NCBI RefSeq assembly: GCF_009709555.1 | Contig: NZ_WJBG01000161.1 | Location: forward strand, 62,001 to 126,000 | Source: Streptomyces blattellae | GTDB lineage: Bacteria > Actinomycetota > Actinomycetes > Streptomycetales > Streptomycetaceae | DNA length: 64,000 nucleotides | Reading direction: 5' to 3' | Part shown: in pieces, positions 8,268 to 16,429 of the stretch | Layout: each line of letters begins with the position of its first letter | Position numbering within the stretch: the stretch's first letter is position 1 | Notes under the pieces: model-generated | The model's input: the letters and a program-made list of their open reading frames with translations, nothing else | Databases searched by the model: none | Told to the model about the DNA's origin: nothing | Made by a program: the position numbers and the translations under genes

Positions 8268-9345
8268 ACTCCTCCACCTCGTCCGTCCGCAGCGTCAGGC
8301 CGTGCCCCACCCCGCGCAGCGGTCGCACCGAGCCGCCCGTGGGGTCCAGGGCGCCGTCGAAGAACATGTCCTCGATGCGGACGTGGTCGTGGAACCACTC
8401 GATGTGGCGGAGGTTGGGAATCGCGGCGGCTGCGGCGGCGTGGGCGTGGGGGGCGCAGTGGGTGGAGACCTCCAGGCCGTGGGCGTGGGCCAGGGCGGCG
8501 GCCCGGAGGAACTCGGTGAGGCCGCCGCACCGGGTCGCGTCGACCTGGAGGCAGTCGACCGCGCCGGCCGCGATCATGCGGGCGAAGTAGGGGAGGTCGT
8601 AACCGTATTCACCGGCGGTCACATCGCTGACCAGCGCGTCGCGGACCAGGCGCAGGCCGGTCAGGTCGTCGGAGGAGACCGGTTCCTCGAACCAGCCGAC
8701 CCCGTGCTCGGCGAGCGCACGGCCGACGCGGACCGCCTGCTTGCGGGTGTAGGCGCCGTTCGCGTCGACGTACAACTCGGCGTCGGGGCCGATGACTTGG
8801 CGGGCGGCGCGGACGCGGGCCAGATCGCGGGGGACCGCTCGGCCCCAGCTCTCGCCGATCTTCATCTTGACCCGAGGGATGTGCTGCCCGTGCACCCAGC
8901 CGTTCAACTGGGCGGCCAGATGCGTGTCGTGGTACGTCGTGAACCCGCCGCTGCCGTAGACCGGCACCTGCTCGCGGGCGACGCCCAGCAGCCGGGCCAG
9001 CGGGAGTTCCAGGAGCCGGGCCTTGAGGTCCCACAGGGCGATGTCGACCGCGGAGATCGCGCACGCGGCGATGCCGGGCCGTCCGGCGTTGCGCACGGAG
9101 CGGCACATCGCGGTGTGCACGGCGGGGATGTCCAGGGCGCTGCGGCCCTCGACCAGCGGAGCGAGGTGCCTGCTCAGGAAGTCGCCGACCGCCGCCGGAC
9201 CGTAGGTCCAGCCCGTGCCGGTCGCGTCACCGGCCGTCACCTCGGCGATCACCACCGTCGTCGCGTCCCATGCCAGCGTGCCGTCGGCCTCGGGTGCGTC
9301 CGTCGGCACCGTGTACACCGACACCACGGGCCGGTGGAGTTTCAT
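8254..9345 (-). CDS. Mandelate racemase/muconate lactonizing enzyme family protein
   Basis: A 363-residue enolase-superfamily enzyme that would abstract a proton alpha to a carboxylate using Mg2+. Visible elements are the KMK catalytic motif in RVKMKIGE, metal ligands in YVDANGAYT and GWFEEPVS and at the EY in TAGEYGYD, then QVDATRCGGLTEFL and the histidine of STHCAPHAHA. The Asp-His dyad fits the mandelate-racemase subgroup (sugar-acid dehydratases or racemases). The substrate is not readable. It starts at the ATG 9345, and the broken F420-dependent oxidoreductase lies 22 bases upstream on the same strand. Confidence 0.88.
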   Translation of the reverse strand: MKLHRPVVSVYTVPTDAPEADGTLAWDATTVVIAEVTAGDATGTGWTYGPAAVGDFLSRHLAPLVEGRSALDIPAVHTAMCRSVRNAGRPGIAACAISAVDIALWDLKARLLELPLARLLGVAREQVPVYGSGGFTTYHDTHLAAQLNGWVHGQHIPRVKMKIGESWGRAVPRDLARVRAARQVIGPDAELYVDANGAYTRKQAVRVGRALAEHGVGWFEEPVSSDDLTGLRLVRDALVSDVTAGEYGYDLPYFARMIAAGAVDCLQVDATRCGGLTEFLRAAALAHAHGLEVSTHCAPHAHAAAAAAIPNLRHIEWFHDHVRIEDMFFDGALDPTGGSVRPLRGVGHGLTLRTDEVEEFRVA

Positions 9346-9367
9346 CGCTGACTCGCCCCCGTACCGA

Positions 9368-10064
9368 TCAGCGGCCGGCCTGCTGGAGCTGCGGCAGCAC
9401 TTTCGTACGGTAGAAGTCGAAGAAGCCGCGCTGGTCCGGGCCGATCTGGTTGACGTAGATCCGGTCGAAGCCCGCCTCGTCGAACGCGGTGAGCGCGGCG
9501 ACGTGTTCGTCGACGTCGTCCCCGCACACCGACTGCTCGCGCACCGTCTCCTCGCTGATCAGCGGCTCCAGCTGCTCGAAGTGCTTGGGGGAGGGCAGGA
9601 TCTGGCCCATCTCGCCGGGCAGCAGCCGGTTGGACCACAGCCGGTGGACGGTGTGTACGGCCTCGTCGCGGTCGGCGCCGTAGCAGACCTTCGTGCCGCC
9701 GCTGACCGGCTTGCCGCCCCGCCGCCGATGGGGGTGCCCCCACGCCCTTAAGGCAGTGGGGGAGGAAGTTCTCGATGAGCGCGTCGTCCGGCATCATCGT
9801 GATGTAGCCGTCGCCCACGCGGGCCGCGAGCGCGGTCGCCGCTGGTCCGAAGCCGGAGACGTCGATCGGCACGGGCTCGTCGGGCACGGTGTAGAGGCGG
9901 GCGTTCTCGACCTTGTAGTGGGTGCCGTAGTGGCTGACCTCCTCGCCGGTGAAGAGCCGCCGCATCACCTGGATCGCCTCCTCCAGCATCTCCATCCTCG
10001 CCTGCTCGACGAGATCTGCGGGGCCGCACTCCTCGCACGACAGGAAGTAGCCGTACTCGGGCAT
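9368..10064 (-). pseudogene. F420-dependent LLM-class oxidoreductase, broken by deletion and repeat insertion
   Basis: Remnant of a TIGR03557-type F420-dependent oxidoreductase. The start MPEYGYFLSCEECGPADLVEQARM (10064 downwards) jumps directly to EMLEEAIQVMRRLFTGEE; in relatives about 75-80 residues separate these blocks, including the F420/active-site region, so there is an in-frame internal deletion near 9992. Further on, after LIENF, a stem-loop repeat (9730-9765) is inserted and shifts the frame. The remaining sequence (GGKPVSGGTKVCYGADRDEA ... MGQILPSPKHFEQ ... NQIGPDQRGFFDFY) continues in another frame to a stop at 9368. Both lesions would inactivate the enzyme. The family assignment is from remembered conserved blocks. 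Confidence 0.85.
9730..9765 (-). repeat. Stem-loop repeat inserted in pseudogene (frame-breaking)
   Basis: Member of the CCCTTAAGGC-centred repeat family seen at 3987 and 25164, flanked by GGGGGTGCCCCCAC and CAGTGGGGGAGG. Here it separates the blocks ending LIENF and starting GGKPVSGG and leaves them in different reading frames. Confidence 0.85.
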
Positions 10065-10148
10065 GGGGAGGACACCTCCGGGGGCGGGGTGGGGCGGGTC
10101 GGTCAAGGCGGGTCGGTCGCTCGCCGGGTATCCCTGGCCATGGGGGCG

Positions 10149-10170
10149 AAACGCGCGCACCGCCGCGTTT
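10149..10170. promoter_or_regulatory. Inverted repeat upstream of the NADH dehydrogenase gene
   Basis: AAACGCG and CGCGTTT separated by 8 bases form a 7-bp inverted repeat in the 168-base gap between the broken oxidoreductase and the NDH-2 gene. Its position about 63 bases before the GTG at 10233 suits an operator or leader hairpin; function unproven. Confidence 0.3.
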
Positions 10171-10232
10171 GGGGGCGCTGACCAGGGGGACGCGGAAAAC
10201 CTCGTACGAGCCCGAAGCGCCGGAGGCGAACC

Positions 10233-11687
10233 GTGAGTCGACCCCGCATCGTGATCGTCGGTGCCGGTTTCGCCGGGTACCAGGCGGCCCGCACGCTGGC
10301 CCGGCACACCCGGCACCGCGCCGAGATCACCCTGCTGAACCCGACCGACTACTTCCTGTATCTGCCCCTGCTGCCCCAGGTCGCCGCCGGCATCCTGGAA
10401 CCACGCCGGGTCACCGTCTCCCTCTCGGGCACCCTGCCCCGGGTGCGACTGGTGCTCGGCGAGGCCGACGGCATCGACCTCGACGCGCGTACCGTGCACT
10501 ACTCCGACCCCGAGGGCGGCGGCGGCACGCTGCCGTACGACCGGCTGGTGCTCGCCGTCGGCAGCGTCAACAAGCTGCTGCCCATCCCCGGCGTCGCCGA
10601 GCACGCGCACGGCTTCCGCGGGCTGCCCGAGGCGCTGTATCTGCGCGATCACGTGACCCGGCAGGTGGAGCTGGCGGCCGGCGCGGACGATCCCAAGAGC
10701 TGCGCCGCCCGGTGCACCTTCGTCGTGGTGGGCGCCGGATACACCGGCACCGAAGTCGCCGCGCAGGGCCAGCGGTACACGGACGCGCAGGTGAAGGGGC
10801 ATCCGCTGCGGGACGGGATGCGCCCGCGCTGGCTGCTGCTCGACATCGCGCCGCGCGTGCTGCCCGAACTGGACGAGCACCTCTCCCGCACCGCCGACCG
10901 GGTACTGCGGCGGCGGGGCGTCGAAGTCCGCATGGGGACCTCGGTGAAGGAGGCGACGCACGACGGAGTCCTGCTGACCGACGGGGAGTTCGTCGAGACA
11001 CGGACGCTGGTGTGGTGCGTGGGCGTGCGGCCCGATCCGCTCGTCGAGGGCATCGGGCAGCCCTTGGAACGCGGGCGGCTGATCGTCGACCCGTACCTGC
11101 AAGTGCCGGGCCGGCCCGAGGTGTTCGCCTGCGGTGACGCGGCCGCCGTGCCCGACCTGGACAAGCCCGGCTCCTTCACGCCGATGACCGCACAGCACGC
11201 CTGGCGGCACGGCAAGGTCGTCGGTCGCAACGTCGCGGCCTCCCTCGGTATCGGTGAGCGGCGCGTCTACCGCCATCGCTACCTGGGGTTCGTCGTGGAC
11301 CTGGGCGGCGCGCAGGCCGCCGCCAACCCGCTCGGCGTGCCGCTGGCCGGCCCGCTCGCCGGGGCGGTCACCCGCGGCTACCACCTCGCGGCGATGCCCG
11401 GCAACCGCGTCCGGGTCGCTGCCGACTGGCTGCTCGACGCGGTACTGCCGCGCCAGGCCGTCCAGTTGGGGCTCGTACGGTCCTGGTCGGTCCCGCTGGA
11501 CACGGACTCACCCGAACTGGCGCGGGTACCGGCCCCGGAGGAGAAGGCGGAGAAGACGGAGAAGGCGGAGAAGACGGAGGAGGCCGATCCGCCGGCGGAA
11601 CCCGTCGAGGCACCGCACAGCTCCGAGCACGCCGAACCACCCGGCCCCGTCAAGCGCCCCGACGACCCCGCGGAAGGAGCCCCATGA
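10233..11687 (+). CDS. Type II NADH dehydrogenase-like FAD oxidoreductase
   Basis: A 484-residue NAD(P)/FAD-dependent oxidoreductase of the NDH-2 type, expected at the inner face of the membrane passing electrons from NADH to quinone without pumping. It has an FAD Rossmann motif (IVGAGFAGYQAARTL) at the N-terminus, an NADH Rossmann motif (VVVGAGYTGTEVAAQ) near residue 165 and the FAD-contact VFACGDAAAVPD near 295. The C-terminal ~50 residues are low-complexity Glu/Lys/Ala and Pro repeats unlike the family core, perhaps a linker or membrane-surface tail. GTG start with GGAGG 7 bases upstream. Its stop overlaps the transketolase start (ATGA). Confidence 0.88.
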   Translation: MSRPRIVIVGAGFAGYQAARTLARHTRHRAEITLLNPTDYFLYLPLLPQVAAGILEPRRVTVSLSGTLPRVRLVLGEADGIDLDARTVHYSDPEGGGGTLPYDRLVLAVGSVNKLLPIPGVAEHAHGFRGLPEALYLRDHVTRQVELAAGADDPKSCAARCTFVVVGAGYTGTEVAAQGQRYTDAQVKGHPLRDGMRPRWLLLDIAPRVLPELDEHLSRTADRVLRRRGVEVRMGTSVKEATHDGVLLTDGEFVETRTLVWCVGVRPDPLVEGIGQPLERGRLIVDPYLQVPGRPEVFACGDAAAVPDLDKPGSFTPMTAQHAWRHGKVVGRNVAASLGIGERRVYRHRYLGFVVDLGGAQAAANPLGVPLAGPLAGAVTRGYHLAAMPGNRVRVAADWLLDAVLPRQAVQLGLVRSWSVPLDTDSPELARVPAPEEKAEKTEKAEKTEEADPPAEPVEAPHSSEHAEPPGPVKRPDDPAEGAP

Positions 11688-13531
11688 ACACCGGCGAACT
11701 CCAGGAACTCGCCCAGCAGCTGCGCGTCGACAGCGTCCGTGCCGCTGCCGCCGCGGGCTCCGGGCACCCCACCTCCTCGATGTCCGCCGCCGACCTGATG
11801 GCGGTGCTGCTCGCCCACCACTTCCGCTACGACTTCGACCGCCCCGCGCACCCCGCCGCCGACCGCTTCGTGCTGTCCAAGGGCCACGCCTCGCCCCTGC
11901 TGTACTCCCTCTACAAGGCGGCCGGCGCCCTCGACGACGACGCGCTGCTCGGCTTCCGCACACTGGGCAGCAGGCTCGAAGGACATCCGACGCCCCGGCG
12001 GCTGCCCTGGGTCGAGACGGCCACCGGTTCGCTCGGTCAGGGACTGCCCGTCGGCGTCGGCATCGCGTTGGCCGGCAAGCGGCTGGACCGCACCGGATAC
12101 CGGGTGTGGGTGCTGTGCGGCGACAGCGAGCTGGCCGAGGGTTCCGTGTGGGAGGCCGCCGAGCACGCGGCGTACGAGCATCTGGACAACCTCACCGTGA
12201 TCGTCGACGTCAACCGGCTGGGCCAGCGCGGCCCCACCCGGCACGGCCACCACCTCGGCGCCTACGCCCGCCGCTTCCAGGCCTTCGGCTGGCACACCGT
12301 CGAGATCGACGGCCATGACGTCGACGCGATCGACCGCGCCTACGGTGAGGCGCTGTCGACCACCGGCCAGCCGACGGCGATCCTCGCCCGCACCCTCAAG
12401 GGCAAGGGTGTCGAGGCCGTCCAGGACCGCGAGGGCCTGCACGGCAAGCCGCTGCCGGACGCCGACGAGGCCGTCGCCGAACTCGGCGGACGACGCGACC
12501 TGCGCGTCCGGGTCCACGAGCCCCCCGCGGCACGGATGCTGCACGCCGTGCCCACCGGGGACCTCGAACTGCCCCGCTGGGACAAGGAAGAAGAGGTCGC
12601 CACGCGCGACGCCTACGGGCAGGCGCTCGCCGCGCTCGGCAGCGCGCGCGGAGACGTCGTCGCCCTCGACGGCGAGGTCAGCGACTCCACGCGGGCCGAG
12701 TTCTTCGCCAAGGAACACCCCGACCGGTTCTTCGAGTGCTACATCGCCGAGCAGCAGATGGTCGCGAACGCGGTCGGCTTCGCGGCGCGCGGCTGGGTGC
12801 CGTACGCGTCCACGTTCGCCGCCTTCCTCACCCGCGCCCACGACTTCGTCCGCATGGCCTCCGTCAGCGGCGCCGGCATCAACCTCGTCGGCTCGCACGC
12901 TGGTGTCGCGATCGGGCAGGACGGGCCCTCGCAGATGGGCCTGGAGGACCTGGCGATGATGCGGGCGGTGCACGGCTCGACCGTGCTGTACCCGTGCGAC
13001 GCCAACCAGACCGCGCACCTCGTCGCCGCCATGGCGGGCCGCGACGGCATCCGCTATCTGCGTACCTCCCGCGGCAAGAGCCCGGTGATCTACGGCCCCG
13101 ACGAGGAGTTCCCGGTCGGCGGCAGCAAGGTGCTGCGCTCCTCGGATCAGGACCGGATGACGCTCGTCGCGGCCGGCGTCACCGTGCACGAGGCGCTGGC
13201 CGCCGCCGACGCGCTGGCGGGCGAGGGCATCGCCGTACGGGTCGTCGACCTCTACTCGGTCAAGCCCGCCGACCTGCCCACCCTGCGCAAGGCGGCCGAG
13301 GACACCGGCTGCCTGCTCACCGTGGAGGACCACCACGAGGAGGGCGGCATCGGAGACGCCGTCCTCGCCGCGTTCCTCGACGGCCGGCCCGTGCCGCGGC
13401 TGGCGCGGCTCGCCGTACGGTCGATGCCGGGCTCTGCGTCACCTCAGGAGCAGCTGCACGCCGCGGGCATCGACGCCGAGTCGATCGCGGCGGCGGGACG
13501 GCTGCTGGTGGAGCAGGCGGTCGTACGATGA
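11684..13531 (+). CDS. tkt: Transketolase
   Basis: A 615-residue thiamine-diphosphate transketolase transferring two-carbon units in the pentose phosphate pathway. It matches the shorter type (about 620 residues, as in animals) rather than the ~660-700 residue bacterial TktA. Features are the substrate histidine in SGHPTSS, SKGHAS, the TPP motif start CGDSELAEGSVWEAAEHAAYEHLDNL with DVN closing it, HGHH, the E of the pyrimidine domain in CYIAEQQMVANAVGFA, and a C-terminal domain from about 480. It is coupled by ATGA to the NADH dehydrogenase gene before it and by ATGA to the LigD-type polymerase gene after it. Confidence 0.93.
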   Translation: MNTGELQELAQQLRVDSVRAAAAAGSGHPTSSMSAADLMAVLLAHHFRYDFDRPAHPAADRFVLSKGHASPLLYSLYKAAGALDDDALLGFRTLGSRLEGHPTPRRLPWVETATGSLGQGLPVGVGIALAGKRLDRTGYRVWVLCGDSELAEGSVWEAAEHAAYEHLDNLTVIVDVNRLGQRGPTRHGHHLGAYARRFQAFGWHTVEIDGHDVDAIDRAYGEALSTTGQPTAILARTLKGKGVEAVQDREGLHGKPLPDADEAVAELGGRRDLRVRVHEPPAARMLHAVPTGDLELPRWDKEEEVATRDAYGQALAALGSARGDVVALDGEVSDSTRAEFFAKEHPDRFFECYIAEQQMVANAVGFAARGWVPYASTFAAFLTRAHDFVRMASVSGAGINLVGSHAGVAIGQDGPSQMGLEDLAMMRAVHGSTVLYPCDANQTAHLVAAMAGRDGIRYLRTSRGKSPVIYGPDEEFPVGGSKVLRSSDQDRMTLVAAGVTVHEALAAADALAGEGIAVRVVDLYSVKPADLPTLRKAAEDTGCLLTVEDHHEEGGIGDAVLAAFLDGRPVPRLARLAVRSMPGSASPQEQLHAAGIDAESIAAAGRLLVEQAVVR

Positions 13532-14454
13532 CCGGCGACGACGCGAGAAGAGTGCGCGCGGGCCGTCGTACGGTCGAGGTGCACCGCCCCGGCAAGGTGC
13601 TCTTCCCCGGCGACGGGGATGCCAGGGAGTACACCAAGGGCGACCTCGTCGACTACTACCGGGCCGTCGCCCCGTTCATGCTGCCCCATCTGCGCGGACG
13701 CCCGCTGATGCTCCAGCGGCAGCCGGACGGGCTCGACGGTCCCCGGTTCATGCAGAAGAACACCCCCGACCACTACCCGGAGTGGATCACCCGGGTCGAG
13801 GTGTCCAAGGAAGGCGGCACCGTCTGCCACACCGTGTGCGACGACACCGCGACCCTGGTGTACCTCGCCGACCAGGCCTGTCTCACCCTGCACCGCTGGC
13901 TGTCGCGCACCGGCAGCCTCGACCGGCCCGACCGGATGGTCTTCGACCTCGACCCGGCCGGGGACGACTTCGAGGCGGTGCGGGAGGCCGCCCGGCTGCT
14001 GGGCGGACTGCTCGGCGAACTGGAGCTGCCCTCGGCCCTGATGACCACCGGCTCCCGCGGACTGCATGTGATCGTGCCGCTGAACGGACGTCACGGCTTC
14101 GACGAGGTACGGGAGTTCGCCCGCGACCTCGCCGACACCCTCGCCGCCGCCCACCCCGACCGTCTCACCACCGCCGCCCGCAAGAAGGACCGCGGTGACC
14201 GGCTGTACCTGGACGTCCAGCGCAACGCCTACGCGCAGACCGCCGCCGCGCCCTTCACGGTCCGCGCCAAGCCAGGGGCGCCCGTCGCCATGCCCCTGAC
14301 CTGGGCCCAGCTGGACGCCCCGGAGCTCGACGCCCGCCACTGGACCATCGCCGACGCCGTCGAGCAGGCCCGCACCGACCCCTGGGGCGGCGCGATGAGG
14401 AAGGGCCGCGCCCTGGGACCGGCCCGGCGCAGGCTTGACGCACTGCGTGACTGA
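13528..14454 (+). CDS. Stand-alone LigD-type NHEJ polymerase domain (PolDom)
   Basis: A 308-residue archaeo-eukaryotic-primase-family polymerase corresponding only to the polymerase domain of LigD, without ligase or nuclease domains. It would add nucleotides, preferably ribonucleotides, at broken DNA ends alongside Ku. Visible motifs are VEVHRPGKVLFP at the N-terminus, the metal-binding DLDPAGDD (about 140), the substrate-binding TTGSRGLHVIVPL and the third-aspartate strand RLYLDVQRNA. Mycobacteria and streptomycetes often encode such separate modules. The ATG overlaps the transketolase stop, an unexpected operon partner. No ku or ligase gene is in the window. Confidence 0.9.
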   Translation: MTGDDARRVRAGRRTVEVHRPGKVLFPGDGDAREYTKGDLVDYYRAVAPFMLPHLRGRPLMLQRQPDGLDGPRFMQKNTPDHYPEWITRVEVSKEGGTVCHTVCDDTATLVYLADQACLTLHRWLSRTGSLDRPDRMVFDLDPAGDDFEAVREAARLLGGLLGELELPSALMTTGSRGLHVIVPLNGRHGFDEVREFARDLADTLAAAHPDRLTTAARKKDRGDRLYLDVQRNAYAQTAAAPFTVRAKPGAPVAMPLTWAQLDAPELDARHWTIADAVEQARTDPWGGAMRKGRALGPARRRLDALRD

Positions 14455-14514
14455 AATACGCGGTGCCATGGGTTTGGCCAACGCGTCTGGGGCCACTCGC
14501 CGTTCGAGGCGCCC

Positions 14515-14805
14515 ATGACTGATTCACAGAACACACCCAAACCATCAGAAGTGCTGCGCGAGGCACGCACCCAGCTCGCCGAACTCACCGGCATGACCGC
14601 GGAGACGGTGTCGTCCTTCGAACAGACCGAGGACGGCTGGACGTTGGAGATCGAGGTCCTGGAACTGGCCCGCGTCCCCGACACGATGAGCCTGCTCGCG
14701 AGCTACCGGGTCGATCTCGACCCCCAGGGGCAGCTCACCGGCTACCGGCGCCTTCGCCGTTACGAACGGGGGCGGTCCGACGCGCACAGGCCCGGTGGTC
14801 GTTAG
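14515..14805 (+). CDS. gvpO: Gas vesicle protein GvpO
   Basis: A 96-residue GvpO, required for gas vesicle formation in haloarchaea and present at the head of streptomycete gvp clusters. The core (PSEVLREARTQLAELTGMTAETVSSFEQTEDGWTLEIEVLELARVPDTMSLLASYRVDLDPQGQLTGYRRLRRYERGR) matches the family over its length. It starts at the ATG 14515, 60 bases after the polymerase gene. A 12-bp tandem array and 165 bases separate it from gvpA, whereas all later genes overlap or nearly touch, so gvpO may be regulated partly on its own. Confidence 0.92.
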   Translation: MTDSQNTPKPSEVLREARTQLAELTGMTAETVSSFEQTEDGWTLEIEVLELARVPDTMSLLASYRVDLDPQGQLTGYRRLRRYERGRSDAHRPGGR

Positions 14806-14844
14806 GCCCCGCCCGCCCACCGCATCCCAAGACAGATCCCCCGT

Positions 14845-14940
14845 CACATCCCGAGACACATGCTCAGGCACACCCCCAGGCACACCCCCAGGCACACCCC
14901 CAGGCACACCCCCAGGCACACCCCCAGACACATCCCAAGA
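14845..14940 (+). repeat. 12-bp tandem repeat array between gvpO and gvpA
   Basis: Eight head-to-tail 12-base units in the gvpO-gvpA gap. Five (14869-14928) match CACACCCCCAGG with at most one change; the flanking ones (CACATCCCGAGA, CACATGCTCAGG, CACATCCCAAGA) are diverged. The array ends 29 bases before the gvpA ATG, just upstream of its AAGGAGGA ribosome site. C-rich and nearly T-free on this strand. Confidence 0.9.
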
Positions 14941-14969
14941 CAACAAGACAAGAAGGAGGAACGGTCGGC

Positions 14970-15395
14970 ATGACCGTTGTCCCGGCACAGCAAGCCGGCG
15001 GCGGAGGCGGCACCAGCGGCCTCTACGACGTCCTGGAACTCGTCCTCGACAGGGGGCTCGTCATCGACGCGTTCGTGCGGGTCTCCCTCGTCGGCATCGA
15101 GATCCTGAAGATCGACGTCCGCGTCGTCGTCGCCAGCGTCGACACCTATCTGCGCTTCGCCGAGGCGTGCAACCGGCTCGACCTGGAGGCCGGACCGCGC
15201 AAGAGCCCCGGCCTGCCCGACGTCGTCGGCCGGATCACCGAGTCCGGCGCGCAGGGCAAGTCCAAGGGCGTGCTGTCCGGCGCCGCCGAAACCATCTCCG
15301 ACGCCTTCAAGCAGTCACGGCAGGAAGGCGAGGCCGAGTCCAGGCCGCGCGCACGCAAGTCGACCGCCGCACGCCGGAAGGAGGAACAGGAGTGA
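14970..15395 (+). CDS. gvpA: Gas vesicle structural protein GvpA
   Basis: A 141-residue major gas vesicle shell protein. The amphipathic core (about 17-75: GLYDVLELVLDRGLVIDAFVRVSLVGIEILKIDVRVVVASVDTYLRFAEACNRLDL) is the GvpA fold that stacks into the rib wall. A ~65-residue Lys/Arg/Glu-rich C-terminal tail is absent from the ~70-residue cyanobacterial GvpA but usual for actinobacterial proteins. A strong ribosome site (AGAAGGAGGA) precedes the ATG, fitting high expression. The stop overlaps the gvpF GTG by GTGA. Confidence 0.93.
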   Translation: MTVVPAQQAGGGGGTSGLYDVLELVLDRGLVIDAFVRVSLVGIEILKIDVRVVVASVDTYLRFAEACNRLDLEAGPRKSPGLPDVVGRITESGAQGKSKGVLSGAAETISDAFKQSRQEGEAESRPRARKSTAARRKEEQE

Positions 15396-16162
15396 GTACG
15401 TACGTCTACGGCATCGCCGCCGCCTCCCATCCGTCCCTGCCCAAGAAGCTGTCCGGCGTCGGCGACCCGCCGTGCCCCGTCCGTGTCCTGACCGCGGCGG
15501 ACCTGGCGGCTTTGGTGAGCGACGCGCCCGAGGGGCTGCGCCCCAAGCGCCGGGATCTGCTGGCGCATCAGGCCGTGCTCGCCGAGACCGGCGCCGCCGG
15601 GTGCGTGCTGCCCATGCGCTTCGGCAGCGTCGCCCAGGACGACGAGGCCGTCACCGGCGTGCTCGCCGAGCGCGCCGACCACTACAACGAGCGGCTGCGG
15701 GCGCTGGACGGCAAGGTCGAGTACAACGTGAAGGCGGTGCACGACGAGGAGGCCGTCCTGCACCGGATGCTCTCCGAGAACCCGGAGATCCGGGCCATGA
15801 CGGAGGCCAACCGGCAGGCCGGCGGCGGCAGTTACGAGCAGCGGCTGCGGCTCGGCGAGACGGTGGTCGCCGCGGTCAAGGCCCGCGAGGCGGAGGACGC
15901 GGCCGAGGTGCGCGGCGCCCTGGAACCGGCCGCGGCGGCCGTGAGCGTGGGCCCCGACTCCACCGGCTGGCTGGCCAATCTGTCGTTCCTGGTGGACCGG
16001 GAGACGGCCGAGACGTTCGTGACCGCCGTGGAGGAGATCCGCAAGGCCTTCCCCCACCTCGAACTCCGTCTCAACGGCCCGCTGCCGCCGTACAGCTTCG
16101 TCGAGCCCGGCACGGCCGAACCGGCGGGCAGCGTCCTCGGCGCCGACGCCGCCGAGGAGTGA
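15392..16162 (+). CDS. gvpF: Gas vesicle protein GvpF/GvpL
   Basis: A 256-residue GvpL/GvpF-family protein, a minor component thought to act in the early nucleation of the vesicle together with GvpA. Family blocks are visible: STYVYGIAAA at the start, VLPMRFGSVAQDDEAV (about 70-85), VEYNVKAVHDEEAVL and the C-terminal NLSFLVDRETAETFVTAVEEI...LRLNGPLPPYSFVE. The GTG start is coupled to gvpA (GTGA overlap). The more distant second paralogue at 17411 is called gvpL by gene order. Confidence 0.9.
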   Translation: MSTYVYGIAAASHPSLPKKLSGVGDPPCPVRVLTAADLAALVSDAPEGLRPKRRDLLAHQAVLAETGAAGCVLPMRFGSVAQDDEAVTGVLAERADHYNERLRALDGKVEYNVKAVHDEEAVLHRMLSENPEIRAMTEANRQAGGGSYEQRLRLGETVVAAVKAREAEDAAEVRGALEPAAAAVSVGPDSTGWLANLSFLVDRETAETFVTAVEEIRKAFPHLELRLNGPLPPYSFVEPGTAEPAGSVLGADAAEE

Positions 16163-16165
16163 GAC

Positions 16166-16429
16166 GTGGGACTGATCGGAGAGATCCTGCTGCTGCCGTT
16201 CGCTCCGGTGCGCGGCAGCGCGTGGGTGATGGGACAGGTACTGGACGAGGCGGAGCGGATCTACTGCGACCCGGCCACCGTCCGGGCCGAACTCGCCTTG
16301 CTCGAAGGCCAGTTGGAGGCAGGTGAGATCGACGAGGAGGAGTTCGACCGCCGGGAGGACGGACTCCTCGACCGGCTGGAGACGGGCCTGCGCACGAACG
16401 CGGGCACAGGCAACGGGACGGCACGATGA
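16166..16429 (+). CDS. gvpG: Gas vesicle protein GvpG
   Basis: An 87-residue GvpG, an accessory protein of gas vesicle assembly. The first half is hydrophobic (LIGEILLLPFAPVRGSAWVMGQVLDEAERIYCDP), followed by a charged helical segment (VRAELALLEGQLEAGEIDEEEFDRREDGLLDRLE) matching the family. The GTG start is 3 bases after the gvpF stop. The stop overlaps the next gene by ATGA. Confidence 0.92.
   Translation: MGLIGEILLLPFAPVRGSAWVMGQVLDEAERIYCDPATVRAELALLEGQLEAGEIDEEEFDRREDGLLDRLETGLRTNAGTGNGTAR

Noticed and set aside
14795..15391. Open frame reading the 12-bp array as Thr-Pro-Pro-Gly repeats and entering gvpF
   Set aside because: It crosses gvpA in another frame and lacks a start consistent with the family; gvpF starts well at the GTG 15392.
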